64,000 nucleotides of DNA from Balanoglossus misakiensis (GCA_040954595.2 CM082590.2:5890001-5954000), one strand, 5' to 3'; positions 11,498 through 25,500 are shown, counted from the stretch's first letter. Program-made: numbers and translations. Notes: generated from the sequence alone by a model not told the origin.

Positions 11498-11880
11498 TTT
11501 TTCCTTGAATTAAAATGATAGCTTTATAAGTGGTGACACTCTGACAAAACGTTTCAGAGAAATTTTGTACAAATATTTAGCGATTTCTAAAACTGTTGTC
11601 TGAGCTGTTCATTATTGCTTCAATGAGTAGTGGTTGTAGCCATCAATTTTTAGTATCTATAGTAACACCTTTGACAGAAACAACATTGGTCACATTCGTT
11701 TCCTAGCAACCATCAGTGCAGTACACTGGTTTTTAAATTTCAGGCAATCATCAACTGATGCAAAATACAGACAAGATTTGCTGCTATTAATTTGGAAAAA
11801 AAGACAATAAAACTAAAAGAAAATAAGGAAAATAAATATCTGTAAGAAAACAGACAGGTCTATTTCATGATGGCTGCTTC

Positions 11881-13475
11881 TCATAGCTCTTCGTGAGTGG
11901 AAGATTTCAAGTTGAGCATAAAGTCTTTAAAATCACTTTCACTTCGGCTTCCAGAATACTCTTTGCTGAATTTGCCGTTTGAGAACAGCTTGATTGTTGG
12001 GTATCCCCTCACTTCATTGGCTGTACAGATATCTGTGAACACGAAAAAACAAACAAACATTACAAAATGTAAAAGTGGCTGAAAATCCCTTTATGAAATG
12101 TTCTTCATAGATTGAACACAGAAATTGGCGGCCATTTTGAATTTCAAATTCGACACTTCTACTATTGTCATTTTCACGAAATTTTACACATAGCTCAGTC
12201 CAGCAAATACAAATTCATTGGTCGAATAAAATATTTGGGTCACCACGCTCTATTTTGAGATAAATTGCAAAAAAAATTTGCCCATAGACAAACCATTGGT
12301 GAAAGATGCTGAGTCAGCAGTTTTCTTCAATTATCGACTAAATTCATGGCTCTGTATCTCAAAAACAAGCGCGGTGACCCCAATATTTTATAGCAGATTT
12401 TCATTATTCATATATAGGAGAATCTAAAATCAACAATTAAAAGAATTGACAATACTAAAAATCAATTTTACTGAACCTACATCCTTAAAGGGACAAAGTC
12501 TCTCTCTTGCTGCTCTTTTTCCGTTAACTATTTTTGATACAAGACAGCGTTTATGGTTAGGTACATGTGGATATAGAGTGAATCAACGTTCAACCACACA
12601 CACCTTCCATCCCACTTGTAGACACGAGATTAAAAAAACTCACCAAAATATCAGTCTCTACTGTTGATTCACTACATATTTACATGTAGAATAATATAAA
12701 CAGTGTCTTGTATCAAACATAATTAATGGAAAAAGGGCAGTGAGAGAGAGACTTTGTCCCTTTAAAACTAGTGTAGAACCAACTGCATTTGTCCCTTTAA
12801 ATAATGTAAAGGGTCTTTGAGAACTCACCAGTACTGACTGTACAATCCACAGCTGCCAGATATCTGCTGTTGTCATCCGCCAACGTGTCAGCAGCTGCTT
12901 GGTAGCTGGGTTTCGCCGCTTTGCAGTGTCCACACCAGGGTGCATAGAACATGACGAGGACGTGCTCCTTGCTCCGTATGAAGCTGTCAAAGGTCTCTGA
13001 CGACAAGTGGTTGACGGCACTGGGGGTGTCGCTCCATTGGGGTTCCGGTGGAGGAGTTGGCGCTGGTTTGGGACTGCCGGGGGGGTAAACAACATGTCAT
13101 CAATACACCCATTGCGAATTCGGTGGCTCAATTCTCCCTACCTTAAATAGAAATTTCCTACCTAGGTGAGTGATAAAAATCTCATATAGGCGACACAATT
13201 TCAAGATGGCCGATTTTTGCCATGTTTAAGAAATGGGAGTTCATAAGCTAAAGTGAAAAAAGTAGTTTGAAATGCATCAGAATGTATTTATATGATAGAA
13301 ACAAACAAACAAACAACGTACATACATACATACATACATACATACATACATACATACATACATACATACATACATACATACATACACACATACATACATA
13401 CATACATACATACACACACACATACATACATGCATACATACATACATATACACATACATACATACAGACATACAT

Positions 13476-13552
<77 letters not shown>

Positions 13553-16500
13553 ATATTAAAATAGATAACTCACTCTTTCATGAAGTCAACAAAGGAGTCC
13601 TTGTCTCTTTTCATCATGTAATCAAATTCAAACTGCCCATTTCTGAGGGGGAAAAAAACATCAAAACATCAACAAGCCTGCTTGACCCAATACAGGAAAA
13701 TTGGAATAACTTTAGAATTAATCTTTATACAGATAAATACTGCTTTTTAAAATATAACAATAAAATTGATAACTTACTTGAAATATTTAACTGTTTGTGT
13801 TCCATTTCAAAACAGGTCACAACATTCACCATTGTGTCAGTTCAAGAAAAATAAAAATCAGATAAATTTCAGATTATCAAATACCAATATCAGTAGAGAG
13901 AATCAGCGACGGTTTAAAGGGACAAAGTCTCTCTCTCGCTGCCCTTTTCCCATTAATTAGGTTCATACAAGACATGTATAATAACCAATCTGATTAAAAT
14001 CAGATGTAGGGAACGGCGACGTGGTTTTTTTATGCTGTCGCCTCACACTACATCTGTTCCCCACATCTGATTTTAATCAGATTGGTAGAATAACATAAAC
14101 GGTGTCTTGTATCAAACATGATTAATGGAAAAAAGGGTAGCGAGAGAGAGACTTTGTCACTTTAAACAGCATTGGCATATAACCTTTTGACCTTTGAACC
14201 TGACTAGGAAAGACAAATTTGAGAGGCATGAAAATGACGAGGAACATTCCTAAATAGAGTCAAATTTGTCCTTTCATTTTTGCATAAATTGAGCAAAATC
14301 AACGAAATATATTCCATGTTTGAAGACATTTGATCAACACATCATATAATTAATTATGAAAAGCTCGCACACTGAAATAATTCACTTGCAGATGTTTCTG
14401 AAAGTCAATCAGCCTCCGCGTTTTTTCCCTGCAGCTGATCATACATGTGTGAAAGATGGCATAAGGGACTGGTCAGTTCGTTCTGGCAGGGGGGGGGGAT
14501 TCTTTTTTTGTGGATATCAAAAGTGACTGACCCCCCAACCCCCCCCCCCCTCCTCGTTGAACATGGAAAAGTGGGTGACCCCTGGATACCCCGCCCCATC
14601 ATCCTCCCCCATGATTCCACCTACCCCCCCCCCCCCCCCCCCGGCAAAGAAAGTGACCAGTCCCTAAAACCAAAATGCACATTATTCACTCACATTTTGG
14701 GAATCCCTTGATGTCAAACCGACTCTGCAAGCCTGTCTCTACCGTGGCATCTACTACAGCGAAGGTTGCATCGACCTACAGTAGAAAAAAAAAATTCCCA
14801 TTAATACTCTTATACAGAGAATACAACATCTTGCGTAACACAAGTTCAGGGGCACCTAGTCTTTTGCGTGGGACATTTTCGTAAATTTGGACGGTTTTCT
14901 TGAGTTCGTTGGTAATATAATGGAAATAACCGACTCCGCCCTGACATTTGGCTCAAGAAAAGCCAAAAATTCATGGGCTCGGAAGCCACGCCCATGAATT
15001 TTTGGCTTTCCCCTCGCCCTTGCCCATGGTCAGGGCGTCGTCCATTATTTCTATATCGCATGCCACCTTTCCAAGTACGAGTCCAGCCTGTGTAAATGAC
15101 CACCTCTATATAGTGGCCATTTTGTCACAGTCCCTGTGCAATTTACACGTGAATTAATTGACCTATTTATAACGTCTATCAGAGTTCTCCCCAGAACAAT
15201 TAAAGAGAATAGACCAATACCCTTTAATTTTGTGAAAACAATAGAAAAACATTTAATAATAATTGATATTGTTATGTAAATCAGCCAATACTACGCGTCA
15301 GGAGATACACGGTACTAATTTTCCTCGTGCATACTCTGCGGTATTTTCGTAATAACCTAAAAAAATTCAGTTGTTAGTATAAGACGTGTGAAAATATTAA
15401 TCAAAATAACTATTAATTATTAAACATCTGGCACTGAGAACAATAGAATTTAGTGCGCACTAAAAAAGCCGTACAGAACGGTACGTACGGAACGCGTGTT
15501 AAATACGCCTTAAGTTTCAAGGCGCCCCAACTCACCGTGTACAGGTATGCGCTGTTATGCGGACGGTTTCAAGACACCCCCACTCCAACGCACGTCAACA
15601 AAAAAGAAAGATGGCTGCTCACTGAGTCAACTGAGCGGTTTTCGATCGATTGTATCGGCATTTTTGGGCGTTTTGAAAGCCAAGTAACATGCAACACAAG
15701 AACTAACGGAGATGTAAGATGTATAATAATAAGGTTATTACGAAAATACCACAAAGTATGCACTCGGACATTAGCGCAGCGCATCGCCCGACGCATAGCG
15801 GAGGGCGATACTCAGCTAATGTCCTCGTGCATACTTTGCAGTATTTTCGTAATAACCTCATAATACTTACCCCTTCATTTGCAAGTTCTGTTGCAGCTGC
15901 GATATAATCTGGTTTAGCCTTCTTACAATGTCCGCACCCTGCAAAGACATATCATAAAGAGTTCTCTTCTTTACTATCAATCACGTGATCTGGCCATGTG
16001 ACCCACGACGTTGTCATTTCCAGATGACGGGCAAGCAACATTTCAGCATCCAGTAAAAGTTTTTCCGAATATGTTTTTACTTTAGAACTACCAGACACGT
16101 AACATGTATCAGGTATGGTGCCTATCAGTCTCATGGCGTTTACATTGCAACATGCAGTCACAATCGGGCATCGATAAGGTGTTCATGTATACCTACCAGT
16201 AAGCTTATTTTGATGGACCAATCTAAGTTGAAAAATATAGTCATGAAAATAATGCGAAAACATGTAGTCACAATCGGGCATCGATAAGGTGTTCATGTAT
16301 ACCTATCAGTAAGCTTATTTTGATGGACCAATCTAAGTTGGAAAATATAGTCATGAAAATAATGCGAAAACATGTAGTCACAATCGGGCATCGATAAGGT
16401 GTTCATGTATACCTATCAGTAAGCTTATTTTGATGGACCAATCTAAGTTGGAAAATAAAATCATGAAAATGATGCAAAAAGTGGCAGCTCTAAAGGCTTT

Positions 16501-19500
16501 AAAGTGATCACACATAGTATTTTATTCCAGTGTTTGACTCTGTGACATTTCAGAAACGCTCCAATAGTTCCTGTGTGAACACCATACTGTAAAACACATT
16601 ATTTTCGCGAGCAATAAATTTTCGCGAAATACGCGAGAGCCAAAATAGCGTGAAAATAAAAAAGTCGTGTAAGATTTATTTGGAGATAACGATGCAGTGA
16701 ATGAAATAAGAGGACGTGAAAATTAATACTCGCGAAACAGTGGCCTCTCTCGATATTGCGAAAAATTTCAACTCGCGAAAATAAAGCGTTTTACAGAACT
16801 TTGTACTTACACGGCGCATAGAACATAACCAGAACGGACCAATGTTGTTGAATAAATTCTTGAAAGTTGCTGTCTGTCAAATGGTGTATATTCTCACTGC
16901 CTTCTAAATTTTCCCAGAAGTCTTCTGTTTCTTGTTTTGCGGGCGGTGAAGGGTTGGCATTCAATGGATTTGTCATAAACGCAACAAAGTCCTCTTGCTA
17001 GAAAAAATAACAGGACCATTTGAGGGACAAAGTCTCTCTCTCTAGGTAAGTGATAAATTGTTCATGTGGTGAAAGCCAACAGAGTATAAGTTTCAGTTAC
17101 CCAGACTCCTCTGCTTCCTCCGCTGTGCTTCAGAAGAGAGTCTGGGGAAATAGCAAAGAACGATTTGTAAAACAAAATGGCCGCTGACAGGATTTCCATC
17201 AGCCGCTGATTGGCTGATCTGTCAGTATGACCTGGGTCACTGCAACTTGACTATGCTAAAATGGCGATGCAACATGTAGTAAGTGAGTCTTGGCAATGTG
17301 TGAGTTGTTGTCTTGTCACATCAAGAGACCGGACTGGGTTTCCTCTGGGTTTTAGAAAATTGTAGTAAATTCACTATTCCAGATTTAAATTCATTAGTAA
17401 ATTTGAAAAAACATTTAGTAAATTTTATTTAGGTAGAATCATAAAATAAATACACTCATCATTTGCTTACCCAGTTTGACAGATCAGCCAATCAACGGCT
17501 AATCGATAGCCTGACAGTGGCCATTTTGTTTGACAAATTGTTCTATAGCATTTCCCCAAGACTCAGATGAAGCAGAAGAGTCTGGGTAACCGAGACTAGC
17601 GGAAGAATGGCGACTGATTGGCTGTTCCACTTACTGTTCTGCCTCCCATGTAAGCCTGAGGGTTTTTACCATAGTTGAAGTATTTGATGGTTGGATAACC
17701 GGAGACACCATAGTCGGTACACACACCCGATTCGGCTGTACAGTCTATAGCAGCGAAGGCCACCTACAAAGGAAGAACATGTCACCAAATTTGCATACCG
17801 TAACACACACTTTTCGTATAGAGGGCGCCCTTCTGCGACAACGCAAACACAGGGCCTGAAGTAAAAACTTCATCGTCTTGTATACTGTAAAACGGGTTAT
17901 TTTCGCGACAGGAAAATTTCACAATTTCAAAAGTGGCAACTGTTGCGCGAGGATTGTGTTTTAGTATTTGACTAAGTGCATCGTTATCTTAGAATCAACG
18001 TTCAACCACACACCTTCCATCCATGTAGACAATAGAGTGAAAAACACGCCAAAATGAATAATCGGTCTTTACCGTTTAATCATTTTAGCGGGATTTTTTC
18101 TCTCATATTTTACAACGGGATGGAAGTTGTGTATGGTTGAACGTTCAATCACTATATATCCACATGTAGAATACCATAAACATACCATTCACACTATTTT
18201 GGCTCTCGCGTATTTTGCGAAAATTAATTGCTCGCGAAAATAAAGTGTTTTACAGTAATTAATAGAAAAAGGGCAGAGAGAGAGGGACTTTGTCCCTTTA
18301 ATTTGTTTCCAAGTTTCCAGGCTTGGACAGACAAGTCTTACCTTGTTGTCGTCTTGGAATTGTTCTGCGGCAGCCGTGAATTCCGGCTTGGCTTTCTTGC
18401 AATGACCACACCCTGTGTGCAAACAAACAATAATAATATTATTGATTTCTTATATAGCACAATACATCTCAATGCAATGCTTATTCATTTTGCCGAGATT
18501 TTGACTCTCATATCCTAGAAAGGTTTCCTGAACAGACATGTTTTTTTCTTCAATTTACAACATTGATATATACATGCAAAACGGTGTGCGTATGTGTTTA
18601 TAGTGCAATGCAGGTACGTTTCCTTGTTGAAGTTTGCTCACTTAAAGGGACAAAGGCTCTTGATCGTTGCTCTTTTTCCATTAATTATGTTTGATACAAG
18701 ACACCGTTTATGTTATTCTACATGTGGATATATAGTGAATCAACGTTCAACCGCACACACCTTCCATCCCAATTGTAGACACGAGAGTGAAAAACTCGCC
18801 AAAATGAATAATCGGTGTTTACCATTTATTCATTTTGGCAGGATTTTTACTCTCATATCCTACAAACGGGATGGAAGTTGTGTGTGGTAGCTGACTGAAT
18901 TACGATGGGAGATCATAGAAAAACAAAAGTCTGAAATATTCTTAGTTGAAGCAGATACTTACATGGAGCATAAAACATTACAAGTGTGTGTTTCTTTTTC
19001 TTTAAGAAGGTTTTATAATTGTCGTCGGTCAGATGGTGAATTTGAGTCTCTTGTTCACTCCAAGCTGGTTCTGGTGGTGGAGGGGGTGGTGGTTCAGCTG
19101 GACTGCAAGGAAAGAACATCATTATTAACTAACGCTGCCAAGTCGTTTGAAACTGGTTTGATTTCCAGTGTGCCTAGAATCCTGGCTCCCAGGCCTGTTA
19201 GACTGCCAAGTGCGTGTTATTCAGTAGGGCCTATACAAGACCCTCAGACCAATACAGTGCAAACCAGTGCGATTTGGTACATTTTACAGGGGGCTCAGAC
19301 TGCCAAGTGTGTCTAAGTACGTATGGGAGCCATGTCAAGACAGTCAAAATACGTTTTAGAAGAAAAAGTGGCAAATGCGTATTTTAAGGGACTTGACACT
19401 CTAAACAGGTATGACACTCAGTAGCATTAGGGTTAAAGGAACTGAAGAAATTGTTCAGTTTGCAGAGGTGTCTGGTGTATAGAGGTTCAGGGTTCGGTTA

Positions 19501-22500
19501 ACACAGGTTTTACTGTACTTACTCTTTCATATGCTCCACAATATTGTCCTGCGTTCTACCATTAAAGTCCCATGCCAATTCACCATCTCTAGAAAATACA
19601 ATCAGCAAATATCACATAAATTATTGCATTTAGATTAAAGGGACAAAGTCTCTCTCTCGCTGCCCTTTTTCCATTAATCATGTTTGATACGAGACACCAT
19701 TTATGTCATTATACATGTGGATATATAGTGAATCAACATTTGGTCACACACAACTTCAATCACACTTGTAGACACGAGAGTGAAAAACTCACCAAAATGA
19801 ATAATCGGTCTTTACCGTTTATTCATTTTGGCGAGGTTTTTACTCTCATATCCTCCAAATGGGATGGAAGTTGTGTGTGGTTGAAAGTTGATACATTATT
19901 TATGCACATGTAGAATAACATAAACGGTGTCTTGTATCAAACATAATTGATGGAATAAAGGACAGCGATGGAGAGACTTCGTTCCTTAAATAATCAAATG
20001 ACCATTCAAATGGATATTAGTATTCAAATGCATAACACTTGACATTGCAAAACTGGCAGATTGGTGATGCTAGTTTTGTACAGTATAAATAATTAAATAA
20101 TTATCAAGTGAATATTCAAATTAATATTATTAATATATTCAAATAACTATTCAAATAAATTTCAAAAATATCAAAATGAATACTCAAATATATATTCAAA
20201 TAATCAAAAAACAGTATAAATAATCAAATAATAATCAAGTGAGTATTCTAATTAATATTCACATTATCATTCAAATAACTATTCATATAAATTTCAAAAA
20301 TATCTAATGAATATTCAAATATATATTCAAATGAATATTTACTAACTTGAAGTATTTGATAGTAGGATAACCCTTCACTTCAAATCTTTTGGCAATTTCT
20401 GTTTCTTTTGTGGCGTCCATAGCTGCTAATGTTCCTTCAATCTGAAATTAAAAAAATATATATAATTAATTAACAAGTCACGGCACGGCCGATAGGTTGA
20501 AATATTTTGACTAAAAAGGCCCAAAAGTATATTGAAACCTATATATTTCTACAAAAATTCTACAAAATTCCACTGGCTATAAAATTCTATAGATGTCTAT
20601 AGAATGTTTCTGGACAAAAGATTGGATGATACAGAATCCCTTACAAAAAAATGTTCTATGGAGTTCTAGGACATTCTACATGTTTCAATAGAATTCAGTT
20701 GTAAAGGGTTCAAAACTAAACAGCCAGGAATATTCTATGAACTTCTAGAAAAGTCTTGTTTGAACGATAACCAGATTGTGAAAATGGCATGCTTAAAGGG
20801 AAGGGGTCATCGCGCCGCGAGGGTGTCCCCCCTTGATGAGAATAAACCCTACTAGGATCTTCAGTTGCTGCCATGCCCAGTCTACGCTACGGTTGGCTGC
20901 TTTGTTCATTCTAAGAATGATCTAATTTGTTGTGGATGAATTGTAATGTTTATAAACAAACGCGGCGCGACGACCCCTTCACTTTAACATTTAAGAAGGT
21001 AGTCAGGTACACAATCCTGGACACCAGCTGATATTGGATCAAATTTGATCTAAACATCCACAGCTAACATACCTCTTCATCCAAGAGTTGACTTGCTGCA
21101 GCTTCATATTCAGGCTTCATTTTCTTGCAATGACCACACCCTGGGAAAATACACAAGACCAAAATCACTTAACCCTTTCACCACCATGGTTTTCAGCCGA
21201 CTTGTACCAGGTTCACACACAGAAAAATTTGAGACACTATTTGCCTATGGTAAACACAGAGCATGAATCGTTTGAGTCGCGTTGTGTCCACACACACAAA
21301 GTTTATGTATAGGCGCTGAGGCTTGGGCCCATAGACAATGGGTTGTGGAGAGGTGTTAATCCTTACACCAGCTCAGGTCTGGCCGGCAAAGTCGTCTCAC
21401 ATCTGAGACATTTCAGAACCACTATACACTGTATACACATGTTTTTTTAAGACGGTTTCTAATCTGAGACACTTCAGAACCATCTTAACGGGGTGTGTGT
21501 GTGACCCCCATATAGAAACAAGAATTCTGGCTGCCTTAAATAGGTTTTCACTTTGCGCTAGGGGGTCAAATCACATTGCATTCTGGTCGAAAAGTCGACA
21601 ACTCACTGTAGTAAGAGATAGAATAAATGATATGTTTACTGTATGTTATGACTTCCTTTGGTCAAACATGTCTGTCTTTGTACTTAACATATCAAACTCA
21701 TCAAACTTTTTTCACATTTGGTTACTTTTTCTGTTACAAAGTTTCAGAATGACCCAGTAACACTTTAGCTTATAAACTCCCATTTCTTAAACATGGCAAA
21801 AATCGGCCATCTTGAAATTGTGTCGACCATATGAGATTTTCATCACTCACTTAGGTAGCTTAAAACCTATTTAAGGTAGGGAGAATTGAGCCACCGAATT
21901 CACAATGGGTGTATTGATGACATGTTGTTTACCCCCCCGGCAGTCCCAAACCAGCGCCAACTCCGCCGCCGGAACCCCAATGGAGCGACACCCCCAGTGC
22001 CGTCAACCACTTGTCGTCAGAGACCTTTGACAGCTTCATAGGGAGAATGACAGTCGTGTACTTACACGGTGCGTAAAACATGACCATAACTGAATTGTGG
22101 GTTTGGATGTAATCATCAAATGTGTCGTCTTTCAGGAAAACCACGTCATTTTCGTCATCGGACCACTCCGCCTCCTTTTCTGGTTCTTTCGGTTCTTGTG
22201 GACTGTCAATCAATCAGGATGAGACATTAGTTTTGCATTGCAGGGTCAAACTAAAAAATCTCTACCTATCCTTCCAATGATTTTGTAGCCCCATTAGCTG
22301 TACCTTTTCGCCATCTTTTCGGTATTTTTGAAGCATGATGAAATGCCCAGTATAAAGGAACAGAGTCTCTCTCTCACAGCCCTTTTCCTATTAATTACGT
22401 TTGATACAAGACACTGTTTATGTTATTCTACATGTGGATATATAGTGAATTGATGTTCGACCACACACACCTCCCAGGACAAAGTCTCTCTCTCGCTGCC

Positions 22501-25500
22501 CTTTTTTCATTAATTATGTTTGATACAAGACACTGTTTATGTTATTCTACGTGTGGATATATAGTGAATCAACATTCGACCACACACACCTCCCAGGACA
22601 AAGTCTCTCTCTCGCTGCCCTTTTTTCATTAATTATGTTTGATACAAGACACTGTTTATGTTATTCTACGTGTGGATATATAGTGAATCAACATTCGACC
22701 ACACACACCTCCCAGGACAAAGTCTCTCTCTCGCTGCCCTTTTTTCATTAATTATGTTTGATACAAGACACCGTTTATGTTGATAAGTGGAGTACTGGGT
22801 ATATTACTATGTTGTTTGGAGTAGAACAAAAAAATTCATTTGATGCACAGAACGAAAATACTGAAAATAAAGCCAAAAGTTACAGCTAATGTCCCTTTAA
22901 GTCCACACTAGAATTCATTTGTCAACAATAACAATGTGTATTACACACATACAGGCTATGTTGATAAATGGTAGACTCGACATACTAGCATGTAATTTAG
23001 AGTAGAACAAGAAATTCTATTTGATACACAGAACAAAAATACTGAAATTAACACCAAATCTTTCCTTTAACCCTTTCACTGCCATGGTTCGGTCCAAATC
23101 CATTGTTTTCTGTGGGAGAGTTGGACCGCTATACAGGGAAATGGGGATGAAAGGGTTAACGTCCCTTTAAACTTCTGCGCTATACTTACTTTTTCATCCA
23201 GTTTATAATTCCATCTTTGTCTCTCTCTCCTCCATACAGATATCTCATTTTACCATTTCTATAACGAAACATACAATTCAATTAAAGTGGCAAAGTCTCT
23301 CTTGCTGTCTTTTTTCTGTTAATTACATTTGACACAAGACACCGTTTATGTTAATGTGCATGTGAATATGTAGTGAATGAACGTTCAACCACACACAAGT
23401 TCCACCCCGATTGTACAATATGAGAGTAAAAACTCGCCCAAAATGAATAAATGGTAAACACCGATGGGTAAATATTGACGCATAGGTCAAGGGAAACGCA
23501 TACCACTGACTATCCCCCTGGGATCAAAATCATCACTTGTGCACGCAAACTTTGTACTCAAAATGTAACAACCACTAGTGTGTGCGAACTTTGTACTCAA
23601 AATGTAACAACCACAAGTGCATGCGAACTTTGTACTCAAAATGTAACAACCTCCAGTGCGTGCAAACTTTGTACTCAAAATGTAGCTAATTTTGTTTAAC
23701 GAATATTGAACTAGACATGTGTACGACACAGGCTGAAAGGAGTTTGACGCATTTTTCTTATGAATGCATCAAAAAGACGCACTCAAATTTTTTTGACCAC
23801 GACCTCTGGGAACCACTGAGCTAGAGTGTGTGAAAAATACTTACTCAAAATAATAAAGAGTAGGAAACCCAGTAATATTGAATGCTTGTCTGCTTCCATA
23901 GTTTTCTGGTCGATCTACGTCCATTCCAGCTAGAACCTGTTCAAGTAGAGTCAGGAATTTCCTTGTTGAAGTTTGCACACTTAAAGGGACAAAGTCTTTC
24001 TCTCGCTGCCCTTTTCCCATTAATTATGATTGATACAAGACACTGTTTATGTTATGCTACATGTGGATATATAGTGAATCAACTTTCGACCACACACACT
24101 TTCCATCCCGCTTGTAGACAAGAGATTGAAAAAACTAGCAAAAATGAATAATCGGTCTCTCCCATTTATTCATTTTGGATGTGTTTTTATTCTCATATCA
24201 TACAAGCAGGATGGAAGGTGTGTGGTTGAATGTATCAAACATAATTAATGGAAAAGGGCAACAAGAGAGAGAGAGTGTCCTTTTAAACAAAAGTCAGCCA
24301 TTTTTGTTACCAATGCCTATGACCGACAGGCAACATGAATCACTTAGGTAATCGTGGTAACCAAGTTTATCGTACACTAGTAACCATGACAACTAATAAC
24401 CAATAAAAAGTCAAGATCGAAATCTGGAAAACTTACTGCGTCTCCTTTGAGTTCTGTTGCAGCAGCAGCGAAGTCTGGCTTCAATCTTTTACAATGACCA
24501 CACCCTGAAATAGGCGGATCAAATGTCAATCATGATCACCACACCCATCCACATTTAAATATATGTAAAATTAGGCCCAAACTCTACTTACATGGTGCAT
24601 AAAACATCACTAATAGTGGCTTTTTCTCTTTTTGTAATAATTTTCGGAGTTCCTGTCAAAGAAAAGAAAAGCATAAAAGTTGAAATACTACATTTTTTTA
24701 CAATAACAATGCTGACTATATACGTTGTGTTGATAAGCTGGATACTGGGCATTTCATCATGTTTCAGGGATTTAAACAATTTTTGAAGTACGCAAAGGAA
24801 GAAAATTAAACAGAATCTCTAATTGTCAACATCTTCATGTAGAAATCCTGTAAACAAATTTTTAGACATTAAAGGGACAAAGTCTCTCTCTCGCTGCCCT
24901 TTTTCCATTAACTGTTTGATACAAGACAACTTTATATTAATGTACATGTGTATATGTAGTGAATGAACGTTCAACCACACACACCTTCCAACCCGTTTGA
25001 AGGATATGAGAGTAAAAATCTAGCCCAAAATGAATAAACCGTAGAGACCAATAATTCATTTTGGCGAGTTTTTCACTCTTGTGTCTACAAGTGGGATGGA
25101 AGTTGTGTGTGGTCGAACGTTCATTCACTATATATCCACATGTAGAATAACATAAACGGTGTCTTGTATCAAACAAAATTAATGGAAAAGGTGGCAGCTA
25201 GAGAGACTGTCCCTTTAATCACATCACAATAGATATGAAGCTAACTTACATTATCTGTTGTTATGTGTTTCACATCTCCAGCTGTTGGGTCTTCGTCCCA
25301 GGGGGCGTCTCCTGTTGGATCTCTCATAAAATTCACCATTGACTGCAAAAAAGTATAACAATTAGGGGTTGTTACACAAAGTTTGGTTGATAACATGTCG
25401 TATTCGAGTGATGTGTCCCTATTTTGACGAGTTGCGGAAGCAAAGAGTCAAAATACGAACATCACTTTCGTGTCTACAAGTGGGATGGAAGTTGTGTGTG

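Noticed and set aside
12658-13131. 157-aa minus-strand frame over PDIA5 exon 23
   Set aside because: Wrong frame relative to the exon; the true frame contains the APWCGHC motif and joins in phase to the neighbouring exons.
13185-13560. Possible CRISPR-like or array-type repeat
   Set aside because: Simple microsatellite; no spacers, and the sequence is metazoan.
13267-13854. 195-aa His/Thr/Tyr frame and Cys/Val frames
   Set aside because: Translations of the (CATA)n and (CA)n microsatellites.
13642-14694. PDIA5 as a pseudogene because exons 20 and 22 are out of frame
   Set aside because: A 13-nt microexon with good splice sites restores the frame and the expected residues.
15871-15938. Element N as an introner that created the PDIA5 intron
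   Set aside because: The intron position after this exon type recurs in modules 1-4, so it predates the insertion; donor-site preference is kept as the finding instead.
21929-22213. Read-through of PDIA5 exon 11 into GSGGGVGAGLGLPGG
   Set aside because: The exon ends at the GTAAGT donor at 22065; the glycine-rich tail is the antisense of the inverted exon 23 copy.
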